Positions 45,901-54,557 are shown, counted from the first letter of the stretch. The stretch is 64,000 nucleotides of DNA from an uncultured Marinicella sp. (GCA_947502925.1 CANNBS010000005.1:124001-188000); one strand, 5' to 3'. Program-made: numbers and translations. Notes: generated by a model from the letters alone, not told the origin.

Positions 45901-46576
45901 CGGCAATGGTTCCGGCCACGTGGGTACCGTGCCATGAAGAATCCCGGTCTTGAGGCGGATTAAAAAATCCACATTCATTGGCAGACAACCAATCACCCGG
46001 ATCGCTTGGATCTGCGTCTCTGCCATCACCGTCATTACCGACTGTGGCATCAGAAATCATGTCATAACCGCCGACAATATTGGCCGCCAAATCCACATGC
46101 GGACGATAACCGGTATCAATCACCGCCACCGTGGTGCCTAAACCGGTGGACACATCCCACCCGGCCTCTAAATTAATCCCGCCAACAGCTTCATAGTAAT
46201 GCCACTGATCGGAGTAATACGTGTCGTTGGCGGTCGCAAACCGTCGCATGAGTTTATCTTCTTCCACATATTCAACGGTACTGTCCTGTTTGATTTTTGC
46301 CAGAATAGTTTGTAAGTCCTGATCTGAATAATTTTTATCCAGTTTCACCACTTGGGCATCGTTATACATATATCGCTGATGCATCACCGGTACGCCGGCT
46401 AAGACAGTTAAGTGATTGATATTATTGTCCGCTTGCTGGATTTGTGTCGCGTGATCATCTTTATACTTGATAATCAGACGATCTTCTAATTCTCCGGCAA
46501 CCGCAGGATGTGACAGTGCCATAGCAATGGCTGACGACAACAGTGTCGATTTAATAAAGTGTTGTTTTATTTTCAT
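42971..46576 (-). CDS. Secreted subtilisin-like (S8) protease with Fn3, P-domain and cadherin-like repeats
   Basis: 1201 residues from the ATG at 46576 (RBS GAGG; a nine-codon extension is rejected). Signal peptide to about residue 27; I9-type prodomain; catalytic triad Asp154 (V-A-V-I-D-T-G), His216 (W-H-G-T-H-V-A-G) and Ser397 (G-T-S-M-A-A-P-H-V-A-G). After the protease come a variable beta domain, an Fn3-like domain (about 560-650), a proprotein-convertase P domain (about 660-800), then three tandem cadherin/VCBS-like repeats of about 88 residues (each A-V-D-D...V-L-x-N-D-T-D-x-D-G-G...Y-T-P-N...F-C-G-x-D-x-F-T-Y). The C-terminus is Y-L-F-L-D-G-F-D-R-Q-A-C-E. A large extracellular protein-degrading enzyme. 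Confidence 0.93.
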   Translation of the reverse strand: MKIKQHFIKSTLLSSAIAMALSHPAVAGELEDRLIIKYKDDHATQIQQADNNINHLTVLAGVPVMHQRYMYNDAQVVKLDKNYSDQDLQTILAKIKQDSTVEYVEEDKLMRRFATANDTYYSDQWHYYEAVGGINLEAGWDVSTGLGTTVAVIDTGYRPHVDLAANIVGGYDMISDATVGNDGDGRDADPSDPGDWLSANECGFFNPPQDRDSSWHGTHVAGTIAAVTNNNQGVAGIAFNAQVVPVRVLGKCGGFTSDIADAMVWASGGAVSGVPNNANPAQVLNLSLGGQGACDNTSQNAINTAVANGSVVVIAAGNSNSDVSGFSPGNCDNVISVAATDRNADRAYYSNYGALIDIAAPGGDVTVNGGADGVLSTLNSGATTPGNDNYVYYQGTSMAAPHVAGVAALMYSVNPALTPAEVETAIKASARSFPAGSNCNTANCGDGLLDAAAAIAAVNVGPQLVADDSDLAVCSNQSSVDFVLNLTDFTGSTDMTVSGCPAGATCNYSVNPVVSPADTTNLTVSNIAAVTAGQYNLTATATDSVNSSETDDEALSLSVLNSPAMPSLNSPADDSYAGSFTPTLNWSSNFGTDFLIEVDDDPAFGSVDFSENTTNGITEVSTGPLNPETCYYWRVTPSNICGSGSSSVSRRFYTGTGQNTGELPSSDVPKDIIDNSSNTSTLTVSGVGVLSDVNVLNLTGTHGWMEDVEIELTSPQGTTVKIMTSSCGSTDDFDLNFDDEATPGSWPCSPTDGGTYQPSNPLSAFDGENADGTWTLTVYDIDQWVSGTLTGWGLEFESFADTGNHCQAANVDPTAVDDNATVTEDDPATVFDVLANDTDPDGGQKDILTVTPGSHGTVVNQTSQLTYEPNADYCGADLFTYTLNGGSMATVNVTVNCVDDAPVAVDDAALILEDSSTNAIAVLDNDTDIDGGPMSISNVGTAGNGSAVINGNNIDYTPNVNFCGTDTFTYSLNGGSSATVSVSVTCVDDLPAAVDDAVNLPEDAVNHSISVLNNDTDPDGGAMNIIGVGTASQGQAVINGNDIDYTPNADYCGADAFTYTLNGGSTATVNVTVDCVNDQPSITTNDSVNIPLDSIASPSSQTVVCQIDMGSADENNSQQVQDMLVVIDTDPHGILSSVDVDNSGQMSYQFTGQSGEAEVIIMMQDDGGTANGGSDTSDQHTVTIHVHDYLFLDGFDRQACE

Positions 46577-46721
46577 TGTTAATCCTCTTTTTTGTACCAA
46601 CATTGTAAACTGAAATTTATCAACATTAAAACCTCAATATATTTTTTTATAACTTTGCAACAAATCACATATTTATCATTTTAAAACGTTAGAATATTCT
46701 GGTTTAAAAAAAGAGTACACC

Positions 46722-48881
46722 ATGAAAATCAAACACACCCCTCTGTTCATTGCATTTGCCCTGCTCAGTGCATTTTCTGTCAAAGCCAATGTAGCCGATT
46801 TATTGATTTCCGAAATTGCCATCACCCCCACCGAAGGCGAATTTATTGAAATACATAACAAAGGTGGCAACGTTATTGACCTGACTGACGTTTATTTAAC
46901 CGACGCCACCTATGACAACGGTGGTGTGTATTATTACCAACTGGTTGATGGCGGCGGTGGCGGTGGCGGATATGCCGACTTTTACGCCCGGTTCCCCACA
47001 GGAGCCAGTATTGCACCGGGGGCTTATCAAACCATTGCCCTGAATGGCGCCATTGATTTTAATAATACTTACGGTATTAATCCGACTTATGAAATTGCTG
47101 ATACCGATGGTGGCGTGCCCGATATGCTGGAAGCCCGATCAGGTTCAATTGATGGTTTAAACAGTGGTCTGACTGATTATAGTGGCGAAGTGGTTATTTT
47201 ACTTCATTGGGATGGTCAAACCGATTTAATGCAGGATCTGGATTATGTTTTGTGGGGCGATAGAGTTGAAGCTGTGAGTAAAACAGGTGTGTCTATTGAC
47301 GGTCCTGATGCTGACAGCACACCTTCAACTTATCTCAACGATATTGACAGAACCATCCAGCCTATTATCAGCGCAGGTTCCCATGCCAACGGCACTTCCT
47401 GGCAACGCAGCGATATGAATGAAGGCAATGAAACCACAACCGGTGGAAACGGCATCAGCGGTCATGATGAGACCTCTGAGGACACCAATAACACTTTTTT
47501 TGAAGACACGCCAACACCCAATGCCGCTGCCGGTAATCCACCGGCACCACAAATTATCATCAATGAAGTCGATGCCGTGGGTTCAGCTGAATTTATTGAA
47601 TTAACCGGTCCCGCCAATGTGAGCACCAGCGGCATTACTTTAGTGATGTACGATGGTGCTACAGATCAAATTTATGATGTCTATGACTTATCCGGTTATC
47701 AGCTATCCGCCGATGGCTATTTGCTAATTGGCGATGCCGGTTTATCCCCAGATATTGTCCTGCCTGCAAGCAGCTTACAAGACGGCCCTGATGCCGTGGC
47801 TATTTATTATGCCGATGCCAGTCAATTTACAATTGGCGATGGCATAACATCAACCGATATAATGGATGCTCTGGTCTATGATTCCGGCCAGGCTGATGAT
47901 GCCGGTTTATTGGCACTTATAAATAACGGTGAACCTCAAATCAACGAAAACGAAAACGCCGATGCGACCAATCAAAGTATGGCGCGTTGTCCCAATGCGT
48001 CCGGCGGTTCATTAAACAGCAGTACCTATCAGGCAGTCGATCCAACACCGGGGTTATTAAACAACCTTTGTCCAATCGGTGATTATTACGCCACCGCAGA
48101 TGATACCAATGCCACGACATTGCGTAATTCATTGCATGAAATTATCGACGACCACACCAGTTTTCCATATTCCAATGACGGTAATAATGACACATGGGAA
48201 GTCTTATCTTTCGCCGATGAAGACCCGACTGATCCGAGTAAAGTGTGGATGATTTATAAAAATAATTCATACACCTATAATGGTGGTGGACAGCAGCTCT
48301 ATAATCGCGAACACACCTGGCCGCAGTCTTACGGCTTTAGTTCCGGTGCATTGGGATCAGACAACACAGCCCGAACAGATGCCCATCACCTGATGATGTC
48401 AGATGTGGGTTATAACGGCAATCGTGGCAATCTATATTTTGATAACTGCGACAGTGGTTGTACCAATGACGTCACCACCGCCAATCATGGCCAGGGTGGT
48501 CCCGGCATCAACAATAAATATGACAGTAATTCTTATGAAGTCTGGGATTTTCGCAAAGGCGATATCGCCCGCGCCATGTTCTACATGGACGTGCGCTATT
48601 CAGGTGATATCAGTGGAGAAGTTGATTTACAACTCACAGACAACGCCGGTTTAATCAACACCGGTGATCCCTACATGGGATTACTTTCAACCCTCATTGA
48701 CTGGCACAATCAGGATCCGGTGGACAGTTATGAACTGGAACGCAACGAACGCGTCTATTCCTACCAGGGCAACCGCAATCCGTTTATCGACCATCCCGAA
48801 TGGGTCGAATGTATCTTTGTTAATGGTGGTCAATGCACCACCGCCGTGAACGATTTAATTTTTGAAAACGGTTTTGAATAA
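46722..48881 (+). CDS. Secreted endonuclease I family nuclease with lamin-tail-like domains
   Basis: 719 residues; signal peptide to about 22. Two lamin-tail (LTD)-like modules: I-S-E-I-A-I-T-P-T-E-G-E-F-I-E-I-H-N at about 28-45 and I-I-N-E-V-D-A-V-G-S-A-E-F-I-E-L at about 280-295. The catalytic domain (about 455-700) has N-R-E-H-T-W-P-Q-S and A-H-H-L-M-M-S-D, N-x-x-R-G-N, W-x-x-x-K-G-D-I-A-R-A, the signature of EndA/Vvn/NucM-type ββα-metal nucleases. It ends in N-D-L-I-F-E-N-G-F-E, a motif shared with other exported proteins here. It should degrade extracellular DNA or RNA. It is divergent from the subtilisin gene with about 145 bases between starts. Confidence 0.92.
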   Translation: MKIKHTPLFIAFALLSAFSVKANVADLLISEIAITPTEGEFIEIHNKGGNVIDLTDVYLTDATYDNGGVYYYQLVDGGGGGGGYADFYARFPTGASIAPGAYQTIALNGAIDFNNTYGINPTYEIADTDGGVPDMLEARSGSIDGLNSGLTDYSGEVVILLHWDGQTDLMQDLDYVLWGDRVEAVSKTGVSIDGPDADSTPSTYLNDIDRTIQPIISAGSHANGTSWQRSDMNEGNETTTGGNGISGHDETSEDTNNTFFEDTPTPNAAAGNPPAPQIIINEVDAVGSAEFIELTGPANVSTSGITLVMYDGATDQIYDVYDLSGYQLSADGYLLIGDAGLSPDIVLPASSLQDGPDAVAIYYADASQFTIGDGITSTDIMDALVYDSGQADDAGLLALINNGEPQINENENADATNQSMARCPNASGGSLNSSTYQAVDPTPGLLNNLCPIGDYYATADDTNATTLRNSLHEIIDDHTSFPYSNDGNNDTWEVLSFADEDPTDPSKVWMIYKNNSYTYNGGGQQLYNREHTWPQSYGFSSGALGSDNTARTDAHHLMMSDVGYNGNRGNLYFDNCDSGCTNDVTTANHGQGGPGINNKYDSNSYEVWDFRKGDIARAMFYMDVRYSGDISGEVDLQLTDNAGLINTGDPYMGLLSTLIDWHNQDPVDSYELERNERVYSYQGNRNPFIDHPEWVECIFVNGGQCTTAVNDLIFENGFE

Positions 48882-48936
48882 GACGTTTATGCAACCCTGA
48901 TAGTGATGTGACGGTTGCATTTATTAAGCAATAATC

Positions 48937-48963
48937 AGGGCGCTATGCACAGCGCCCTTTTTC
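48937..48963 (+). terminator. Terminator after the endonuclease gene
   Basis: AGGGCGCT-ATGCAC-AGCGCCCT followed by TTTT and another T run; preceded by a weaker TGCAACC...GGTTGCA stem (48890-48919). Confidence 0.88.
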
Positions 48964-49059
48964 ATGTTTTTTTTCATCGACGTACGAAGGCTGATGATTA
49001 GATTTACTCGCCCGGTCGATTACGCCAGATTAACGGAATGATACAGAATCATTACTTAT

Positions 49060-49611
49060 TTATGGTGCCGGTATTGAACTCATAGACAAAGTCACTGAAC
49101 AGTGCTGTAAGTCAGAAGTTACCGGAAAATTACCACTGTCTGTCAGTTCAATGTGATATGAATAGAGTGCGTTACGCACATCAATCGGTGGTGAGACCTG
49201 AACGAATTGATCATCAAGCCCGGTATATCCGGAAGACTGAATAATGACTTCATTAACAAGCACACCAAAATGATCAAATGTATTGAGTTTCATCTCGACA
49301 TATTCACTGCTGTTTACGATTTGATCAATGTATTCATAACGAACACCCTGAATACGATGATCATCCGGTAGTTGCAGAGGGATGACCAGTGAGCCGGTGG
49401 CTGATTGTGACCGGTAATAACATTCATCGGTGCCTTTTTGAAAAGCCGTTTGACTGTTACTCGGCACCACGCCTTCTGGTGTATAGGTTAGTAAGTATCG
49501 ACCATCACTCGGATCACCATAGACTTTACTGCCTTCGGGGATCTGTGCAGCGACCGTAAAAGCCAACATAAAGCCAAATGGCAAGATAATTTTAAACATA
49601 TTCATAGTCAT
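49060..49611 (-). CDS. Small secreted protein, third member of a tandem paralogue set
   Basis: 183 residues (180 from an inner Met); RBS CAGGAG. Signal peptide ends V-A-A-Q. Core E-C-Y-Y-R-S-Q-S-A-T-G-S-L-V-I-P-L-Q-L-P-D-D-H-R-I and a second cysteine in L-Q-H-C-S-V-T-L-S match the gene at 50190 position for position (C-V-Y-H-S...L-H-L-P-D-G-H-K-I; L-Q-M-C-Q-A-R). The Cys pair probably forms a disulfide in a beta-rich fold. It ends in I-P-A-P, without the G-F-E-type tail. Function unknown; gap of 7 bases from the middle gene. Confidence 0.75.
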   Translation of the reverse strand: MTMNMFKIILPFGFMLAFTVAAQIPEGSKVYGDPSDGRYLLTYTPEGVVPSNSQTAFQKGTDECYYRSQSATGSLVIPLQLPDDHRIQGVRYEYIDQIVNSSEYVEMKLNTFDHFGVLVNEVIIQSSGYTGLDDQFVQVSPPIDVRNALYSYHIELTDSGNFPVTSDLQHCSVTLSMSSIPAP

Positions 49612-49618
49612 CTCCTGA

Positions 49619-50179
49619 TTAGCGGTAAAAATTATTCACAAAAATAACATCATCAGCCACATCCGGCGGCAGATATCCAATGCGATAGCCACATATTTTG
49701 ATGCTGGAGCCCAGTTGGCTTAAGGTCAGGGTGATTTTTTGTTGTTGGTAACTGAAATACGGCATCTGAAAATCAATATACTCACCAATGGTCATTAAGT
49801 TATTGGGCAAAGTACCTGATGAGGCTTGATTGGTGATATCCTGACCATCTACTTGCAAGGTATATCCGAACCAACCTTGGCCCATGTCCTCACCCATCAC
49901 ACTGATTGAAATAAGTCGCGAACTATCAGGTAAATCAATATTATCCACCAGTTCAAGCAAACCGCTGTTACTGAAACGACACCCCGAAAAGTAATTACCC
50001 TGATAGTTGTACCCTGGGTCGGTCGGATACATTGCAGCGGCTGATGCGCTGATATAACGAATCGACGTACCACCTGCCGGCCGACCTTCATCAATCATGG
50101 CTTTATCGGCGGCCCATGATTGTAAGCTCATGAGTAGTGCAGTAAGACTAAAGATAATTTTATTTGTTTGACTGTTCAT
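49619..50179 (-). CDS. Small secreted protein, middle member of the tandem set
   Basis: 186 residues; strong RBS GGAG (GGAGATAAACC before ATG). Signal peptide to about 23 (S-W-A-A). It shares the pattern G-C-R-F-S-N-S-G...I-D-L-P-D-S-S-R-L-I-S-I and a late Cys (I-K-I-C-G-Y-R-I-G-Y-L) with its two neighbours, but is otherwise diverged. Uniquely in the trio it ends D-D-V-I-F-V-N-N-F-Y-R, similar to the L-I-F-E-N-G-F-E endings of the larger exported enzymes. No recognised family. Confidence 0.75.
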   Translation of the reverse strand: MNSQTNKIIFSLTALLMSLQSWAADKAMIDEGRPAGGTSIRYISASAAAMYPTDPGYNYQGNYFSGCRFSNSGLLELVDNIDLPDSSRLISISVMGEDMGQGWFGYTLQVDGQDITNQASSGTLPNNLMTIGEYIDFQMPYFSYQQQKITLTLSQLGSSIKICGYRIGYLPPDVADDVIFVNNFYR

Positions 50180-50189
50180 GGTTTATCTC

Positions 50190-50720
50190 CTATTGGGCAG
50201 GTTCCAGAACCACTCTGGCCTGGCACATTTGTAAATCATCATCCTGCGCAGTGGGATTTATGCGATAAAACTGCAGGAGATATTGATATCGGCTGTTATC
50301 AACAATATGCGGTGTCATCAGCTCTTCGTATTCACTGCTGTAACCAAAATACGAACCCTGAGACAAAACCGCCACCACCATACTGCTTCCGGTGATGGTG
50401 CCATCAGATTGAATAATTTTCGCCGCAGTGTAACCCGCAGAGTCACTGTCATAAAATTCATAATTTAAACCAATAATTTTATGCCCGTCCGGTAAATGAA
50501 GATTTATCAGATAAGAAGCCGTTGCCTCCGTGCCACTGTGATAAACACAACGGGTCACCGGATCCATGGTGTGTTGATAGCTCGACGCATCCGGCACCGC
50601 ACCCAGCGCCCCCACTTTTAAATAATAACGACCGTTATCAAATGATTTATTCACAGCCTGCACCAGGTTGATAGAAAACACTAAAAACACAAGCAATGAA
50701 AACTTAACTATTTTATTCAT
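50190..50720 (-). CDS. Small secreted protein, first member of the tandem set
   Basis: 176 residues from the ATG at 50720 (RBS GAGGAAAG); the track-length extension to 50735 is not needed. Signal peptide to about 23 (N-L-V-Q-A). Paired cysteines in T-R-C-V-Y-H-S-G and L-Q-M-C-Q-A-R-V-V. The three genes at 50720-49060 are spaced by 10 and 7 bases and share length, signal peptide and Cys positions, so they look like one operon of diverged duplicates. Function unknown. Confidence 0.75.
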   Translation of the reverse strand: MNKIVKFSLLVFLVFSINLVQAVNKSFDNGRYYLKVGALGAVPDASSYQHTMDPVTRCVYHSGTEATASYLINLHLPDGHKIIGLNYEFYDSDSAGYTAAKIIQSDGTITGSSMVVAVLSQGSYFGYSSEYEELMTPHIVDNSRYQYLLQFYRINPTAQDDDLQMCQARVVLEPAQ

Positions 50721-50735
50721 ATTCTTTCCTCTCAA

Positions 50736-51032
50736 AACTTACCTGGCTTAACGACAAGTTGAAAACAAACAGGACAGCTTTTTTTAAATCTAGCCATGAA
50801 ATAACTGATTTTTTTGTGGGCCGTACCATCATTCGTTTATAAAAGCGCTCACATGGCTGGTTGTTCTTTGATTTTGATAACTTCGTCACATTTTCATAAA
50901 ATTTTATAGGAATAAATAATAGCAGCTTTAATGAAAACGCCACCCATTAAAGTCAGCACAATCAATAAAAAAGTGGCTAAACCGGATTGATAAATCAATC
51001 TGAAATTTAAATAGAGAGGAGTATTTTCTAAT
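50736..51032. other. Intergenic region upstream of the proteinase K-like gene, with a palindrome
   Basis: AT-rich, no credible gene (a minus-strand ORF reaching into the protease start is rejected). GATTGAT-AA-ATCAATC (50985-51000) is a perfect dyad 32 bases before the protease ATG, and GAGAGGAG serves as the RBS. It could be an operator for the protease. Confidence 0.5.
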
Positions 51033-53039
51033 ATGAAAAGATTAGATTCTGGTGCGCGTTCGCCAAAAATTAAATTAACCAACGCAATCAAAAATTCTTT
51101 AGCCGTCATTACCCTGGCTGCAACCAGTCAGATTGGACTGGCACAAGTAAGTGACAATGCCAACTCAGGTGCTTCACAAATTCAGGGCATCAATTCAAGC
51201 AAAAAGATTCCTAACCAATACATTGTTGTCTTAAAAGACGGTTCAGTGAATGACACAGCCGTGCAAATGGTCGAGGCCAACTTCTCACTGGCTCAAGCCC
51301 GCGCCGCGGTGGTGCAGGATATGGCAGTCGCCTTGGCCACGCAAGCACGCGGTTCAATGACACAAACCTATTCATCAACCATTAATGGTTTTGTGGTTCA
51401 ATCCAAGTCTGTGAAACACGTTGAGGCCCTACTGAAAGATCCCCGTGTGGCTTATATTGAAGCCGACCAGGTAGTCTCGATTGGTGCCACACAAAATAAC
51501 GCCACCTGGGGCTTAGACCGTATTGACCAGGCCAACCTGCCTTTGGATAATTCTTACAGTTACGACTATGACGGTACCGGCGTCAATGCCTATGTGATTG
51601 ACACAGGTGTCAGAATTACCCACAACCAGTTTGGTAATCGCGGTCGTTCCGGTTACACCGCCATCAACGATGGCAGGGGTACCAATGATTGCCAGGGTCA
51701 CGGCACCCACGTAGCCGGCACCATTGGTTCAACCACTTATGGCGTTGCCAAAGATGCCCGCATTTATGCCGTTCGGGTTTTGGGTTGTGATGGAACAGGT
51801 TCTAACTCCGGTGTTATTGGCGGCGTTGACTGGGTGGCCGGCAACCACATAAAACCCGCTGTGGCCAATATGAGCTTAGGTGGCGGTGCCAGTTCTGCCT
51901 TGGACAATGCCGTTAATTCAGCCGTTTCTCAGGGCATTACCATGGTGGTGGCCGCCGGTAACGATAACAGCAACGCCTGTTCTTATTCACCGGCCAGAGC
52001 CGGTAGCGCCATCACAGTTGGTTCAACATCAAGCTCAGACAGAAGATCTTCCTTCTCGAATTACGGATCATGTCTGGATATTTATGCACCTGGATCTTCA
52101 ATCACATCTACCTGGTCAACCAGCAATTCAGCGACCAACACCATCAGTGGCACCTCAATGGCCTCACCCCATGTAGCCGGAGTTGCAGCACTTTATCTGG
52201 ACGAGTTTCCTAATGCCACACCTTCTCAGGTTGAAAGCGCCATTGAAAGTGCGGCCATTGCCAACAAGGTCACCGATGCCCGTTCCGGTTCACCTAATTT
52301 ATTGCTGAATAACTTCAGTGACAACGGCGGCGGCCCGGGACCCGGACCCATTGATGGCACCTTAACCAACGGTGTCGCCAAAACCGGTTTATCAGGCGCG
52401 TCTGGCTCACAAACCTACTTTACCCTGGAAGTTCCCTCTGGTGCCAGCGACCTCAGCTTTGTCATGAGCGGTGGTTCAGGCGATGCCGATATGTATGTCA
52501 AATACGGCAGCCAACCCAGCACATCGTCATATGATTGTCGCCCTTACCGCTCTGGTAATAACGAAACCTGTAACATCAGTAATGTTCAGGCGGGCACCTA
52601 TCATGTCATGTTAAGAGGTTACAGTTCTTATTCCGGTGTTAGCTTGGTCGGTAGTTTTACAGCCGGTGGCGGCGGTGGCGGTAATGATAATTTCTTTGAA
52701 AACACCACCAATGTTAATATTTCATCTGGCGCGCCCAGTGTGGTCAATTCCTACATTAATGTTAGCCGCTCAGGTGCTATGGGAAGCATTACGATAAAAG
52801 CTGACATTAAACACACTTACCGTGGCGACTTGTCTGTGAAAGTTTTCACACCAACCGGTGCCAGCGGTACCGTCCATGCCAGAAATAACTCATCGGACAG
52901 CGGCGATAATTTATTGCTGGATGTTAATCTCAATGGAGGCACCCTTGAATCACAAGGCCAATGGCGTTTAGAAGTCACCGACCACGCTAACCAGGACGGC
53001 GGCTACATCGATTCATGGAGTATTGAATTTAACGACTAA
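51033..53039 (+). CDS. Secreted proteinase K-like subtilisin with PPC and P domains
   Basis: 668 residues; signal peptide about 1-37. I9 prodomain (about 58-150, with I-P-N-Q-Y-I-V-V-L and the closing Y-I-E-A-D). Catalytic Asp190 (V-I-D-T-G), His223 (G-H-G-T-H-V-A-G) and Ser375 ([11 protein letters not shown]), in a proteinase K-type core. A G/P-rich linker leads to a bacterial pre-peptidase C-terminal (PPC) domain (about 440-545; F-x-L-E-V-P...D-A-D-M-Y-V-K), a second glycine linker, and a P domain (about 560-668; [10 protein letters not shown]). The accessory domains are usually cut off on maturation. Terminator at 53063. Confidence 0.95.
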   Translation: MKRLDSGARSPKIKLTNAIKNSLAVITLAATSQIGLAQVSDNANSGASQIQGINSSKKIPNQYIVVLKDGSVNDTAVQMVEANFSLAQARAAVVQDMAVALATQARGSMTQTYSSTINGFVVQSKSVKHVEALLKDPRVAYIEADQVVSIGATQNNATWGLDRIDQANLPLDNSYSYDYDGTGVNAYVIDTGVRITHNQFGNRGRSGYTAINDGRGTNDCQGHGTHVAGTIGSTTYGVAKDARIYAVRVLGCDGTGSNSGVIGGVDWVAGNHIKPAVANMSLGGGASSALDNAVNSAVSQGITMVVAAGNDNSNACSYSPARAGSAITVGSTSSSDRRSSFSNYGSCLDIYAPGSSITSTWSTSNSATNTISGTSMASPHVAGVAALYLDEFPNATPSQVESAIESAAIANKVTDARSGSPNLLLNNFSDNGGGPGPGPIDGTLTNGVAKTGLSGASGSQTYFTLEVPSGASDLSFVMSGGSGDADMYVKYGSQPSTSSYDCRPYRSGNNETCNISNVQAGTYHVMLRGYSSYSGVSLVGSFTAGGGGGGNDNFFENTTNVNISSGAPSVVNSYINVSRSGAMGSITIKADIKHTYRGDLSVKVFTPTGASGTVHARNNSSDSGDNLLLDVNLNGGTLESQGQWRLEVTDHANQDGGYIDSWSIEFND

Positions 53040-53062
53040 AACACGTTAATCCATGAAATACT

Positions 53063-53092
53063 TAAGGGAGGCCATTGGTCTCCCTTTTTTAA
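53063..53092 (+). terminator. Terminator after the proteinase K-like gene
   Basis: GGGAGGCC-ATT-GGTCTCCC followed by six T (53066-53090). Confidence 0.9.
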
Positions 53093-53707
53093 TGATAATT
53101 TAAACGCCGGTTGATTCGTACCATTCAACACATTATCCTGATTAGCGTGGCAAGCGCTGCCTTATACCATCAGGAATGATTTGATTGAAGTATCTAAGGG
53201 CTTTAAACCAAATGGATTCTCTGCCGTTAGAACACTCAATCAGCTTAAAGAGTATTCAGCCAAAAAAACATCAGGAATGCTTTTTTCACGTAGCCCCGAA
53301 GGGGAGAATCTCAAGGATGAGACGAATAAAACCAAACGCAAATGGTCCATTGGAATTCGCCTAAAACCTGCTCTCGAATAGTCCTAATTACGCAAGTATT
53401 TCTGTTTACTTCACGTTCGTGAAGCCCTTTCGCTCGGCTTAAATCTTGTAAAAGCCGTAAAATCCTGAACGAAACATAAAAACCTTCTGAACTCTATCAT
53501 TTCGACCACTAGTTAGCAAAATTAACTCGCTAAAATTACCATAATATTAGCCAACGTATGTGTTTTTCATCCCTAAGATGATGCGTGTCCTTGTTTATTT
53601 GTTGTTTATTTTGTCTTCGTTCAAGCGCAAATCTTAAATAATCGCATCAAAATATCTTAATTTAGCCTGGAAATCAATAAAATATTATGTTTCAACGAGC
53701 TAATAAA
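53093..53707. other. Gene-poor, AT-rich stretch
   Basis: A 66-codon ORF at 53181-53381 has no RBS, homology or compositional support and is not called. A perfect stem CTTCACG-TT-CGTGAAG (53409-53424) and a short TTAGC/GCTAA pair near 53513-53533 are visible, without T tracts. Nothing else was recognised. Confidence 0.5.
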
Positions 53708-54477
53708 ATGCATGTCCCTGATTAGTTTTCAACTTTTTTAGTAAGAAAAAAGCTCATTAGCAGGTGTTAATTAAGCCTTTAACAAACCAAATTAGGGTAA
53801 CATAAAATACATTATGCAACCCTAAACTATCAACAAAAAACTATCGAGATGCCTGTTTCCTATTCACGTTAACAGAAATTAATTCTTTATCATCTTTTTC
53901 AAACTTGCTCATCAACTCATTATTGCCTTTTGCTTTCCAAAACATATATTCCTCTTCCGATAAAAAAACCACAAGAAATAATTCGGTTTTATCTCCCTTA
54001 TAACTAATCTCTGAAGATACATGCTTTAATGCAGGTGAAACTGATATTGGCAATAATAAAACGCCAACCACACCATTTTCAAGAAAATAATCGTCATTAA
54101 ACCTGACAACATGATGCATATCAATTTCCGTATTATTTGCTGTTATCTCTTCTAACTGAGACATTAAGCCTGTTACCGCATCAGGACAGCCGTCACTTAC
54201 TGTAAGAAACAGTTTGTTATTCAAAAGAGGTAAATTGCAACAAAGACTAATGCTAGGGTCATCTACACTCTTTATATAAGCACCCTTGAGAACTTTTTCA
54301 GCATCTCGAAAACTCAAAAAAGTAGCTTCATCTTCAAATATTTTATCATCCATCAAATTATGAAGCACTTTTGCATGAATTTCTTCTCTTGATTGACTAT
54401 CTGTCATTTACTCTTTCTCCAGATCTTCAAGTTTTTTCACTACATGTGAGGATAATTAAATAATCAGGGACATGCAT
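53708..54477. repeat. Perfect 17-bp inverted repeats flanking one gene
   Basis: ATGCATGTCCCTGATTA at 53708-53724 recurs exactly as its reverse complement at 54461-54477. The 770-bp segment between the outer ends contains only the gene at 53841-54407 and is more AT-rich than the rest of the window. No transposase, integrase or clear target duplication was found, so whether this is a mobile cassette or paired repeats is open. Confidence 0.7.
53841..54407 (-). CDS. Hypothetical cytosolic protein, possibly SUFU-domain-like
   Basis: 188 residues, no signal peptide; RBS GGAG (CTGGAGAAAGAG before ATG) supports a real gene. Mixed alpha/beta. The second half (G-V-V-G-V-L-L-L-P-I-S...E-L-F-L-V-V-F-L-S-E-E-E-Y-M-F-W-K-A-K-G-N-N-E-L) resembles the end of suppressor-of-fused domains, in which L-P-I and S-x-E-E-x-x-F are conserved. 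Such proteins often serve as immunity proteins in toxin systems. The match is weak and no toxin lies nearby. AT-rich and enclosed by the 17-bp inverted repeats, hinting at transfer. Confidence 0.65.
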   Translation of the reverse strand: MTDSQSREEIHAKVLHNLMDDKIFEDEATFLSFRDAEKVLKGAYIKSVDDPSISLCCNLPLLNNKLFLTVSDGCPDAVTGLMSQLEEITANNTEIDMHHVVRFNDDYFLENGVVGVLLLPISVSPALKHVSSEISYKGDKTELFLVVFLSEEEYMFWKAKGNNELMSKFEKDDKELISVNVNRKQASR

Positions 54478-54557
54478 CGATTGTAGCAAATTTCATACAA
54501 CTCAAATCAATAATCACTACAGATTTTAAGTTTAAAACCTTTCAGGATGTTTTTTAC

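Noticed and set aside
50985-51000. GATTGATAAATCAATC considered as an FNR box
   Set aside because: Half sites are separated by two bases, not four, so it does not fit the TTGAT-N4-ATCAA geometry.
50894-51109. Minus-strand ORF with a TM-like stretch overlapping the protease start
   Set aside because: It overlaps the well-supported protease N-terminus and has no independent support.
53181-53381. 66-codon ORF in the gap after the proteinase K-like gene
   Set aside because: No RBS, no recognisable motif, and the composition looks non-coding.
53708-54477. Inverted repeats considered as integron attC sites or IS ends
   Set aside because: No RYYYAAC/GTTRRRY core pair, no transposase or integrase, and no clear target duplication.
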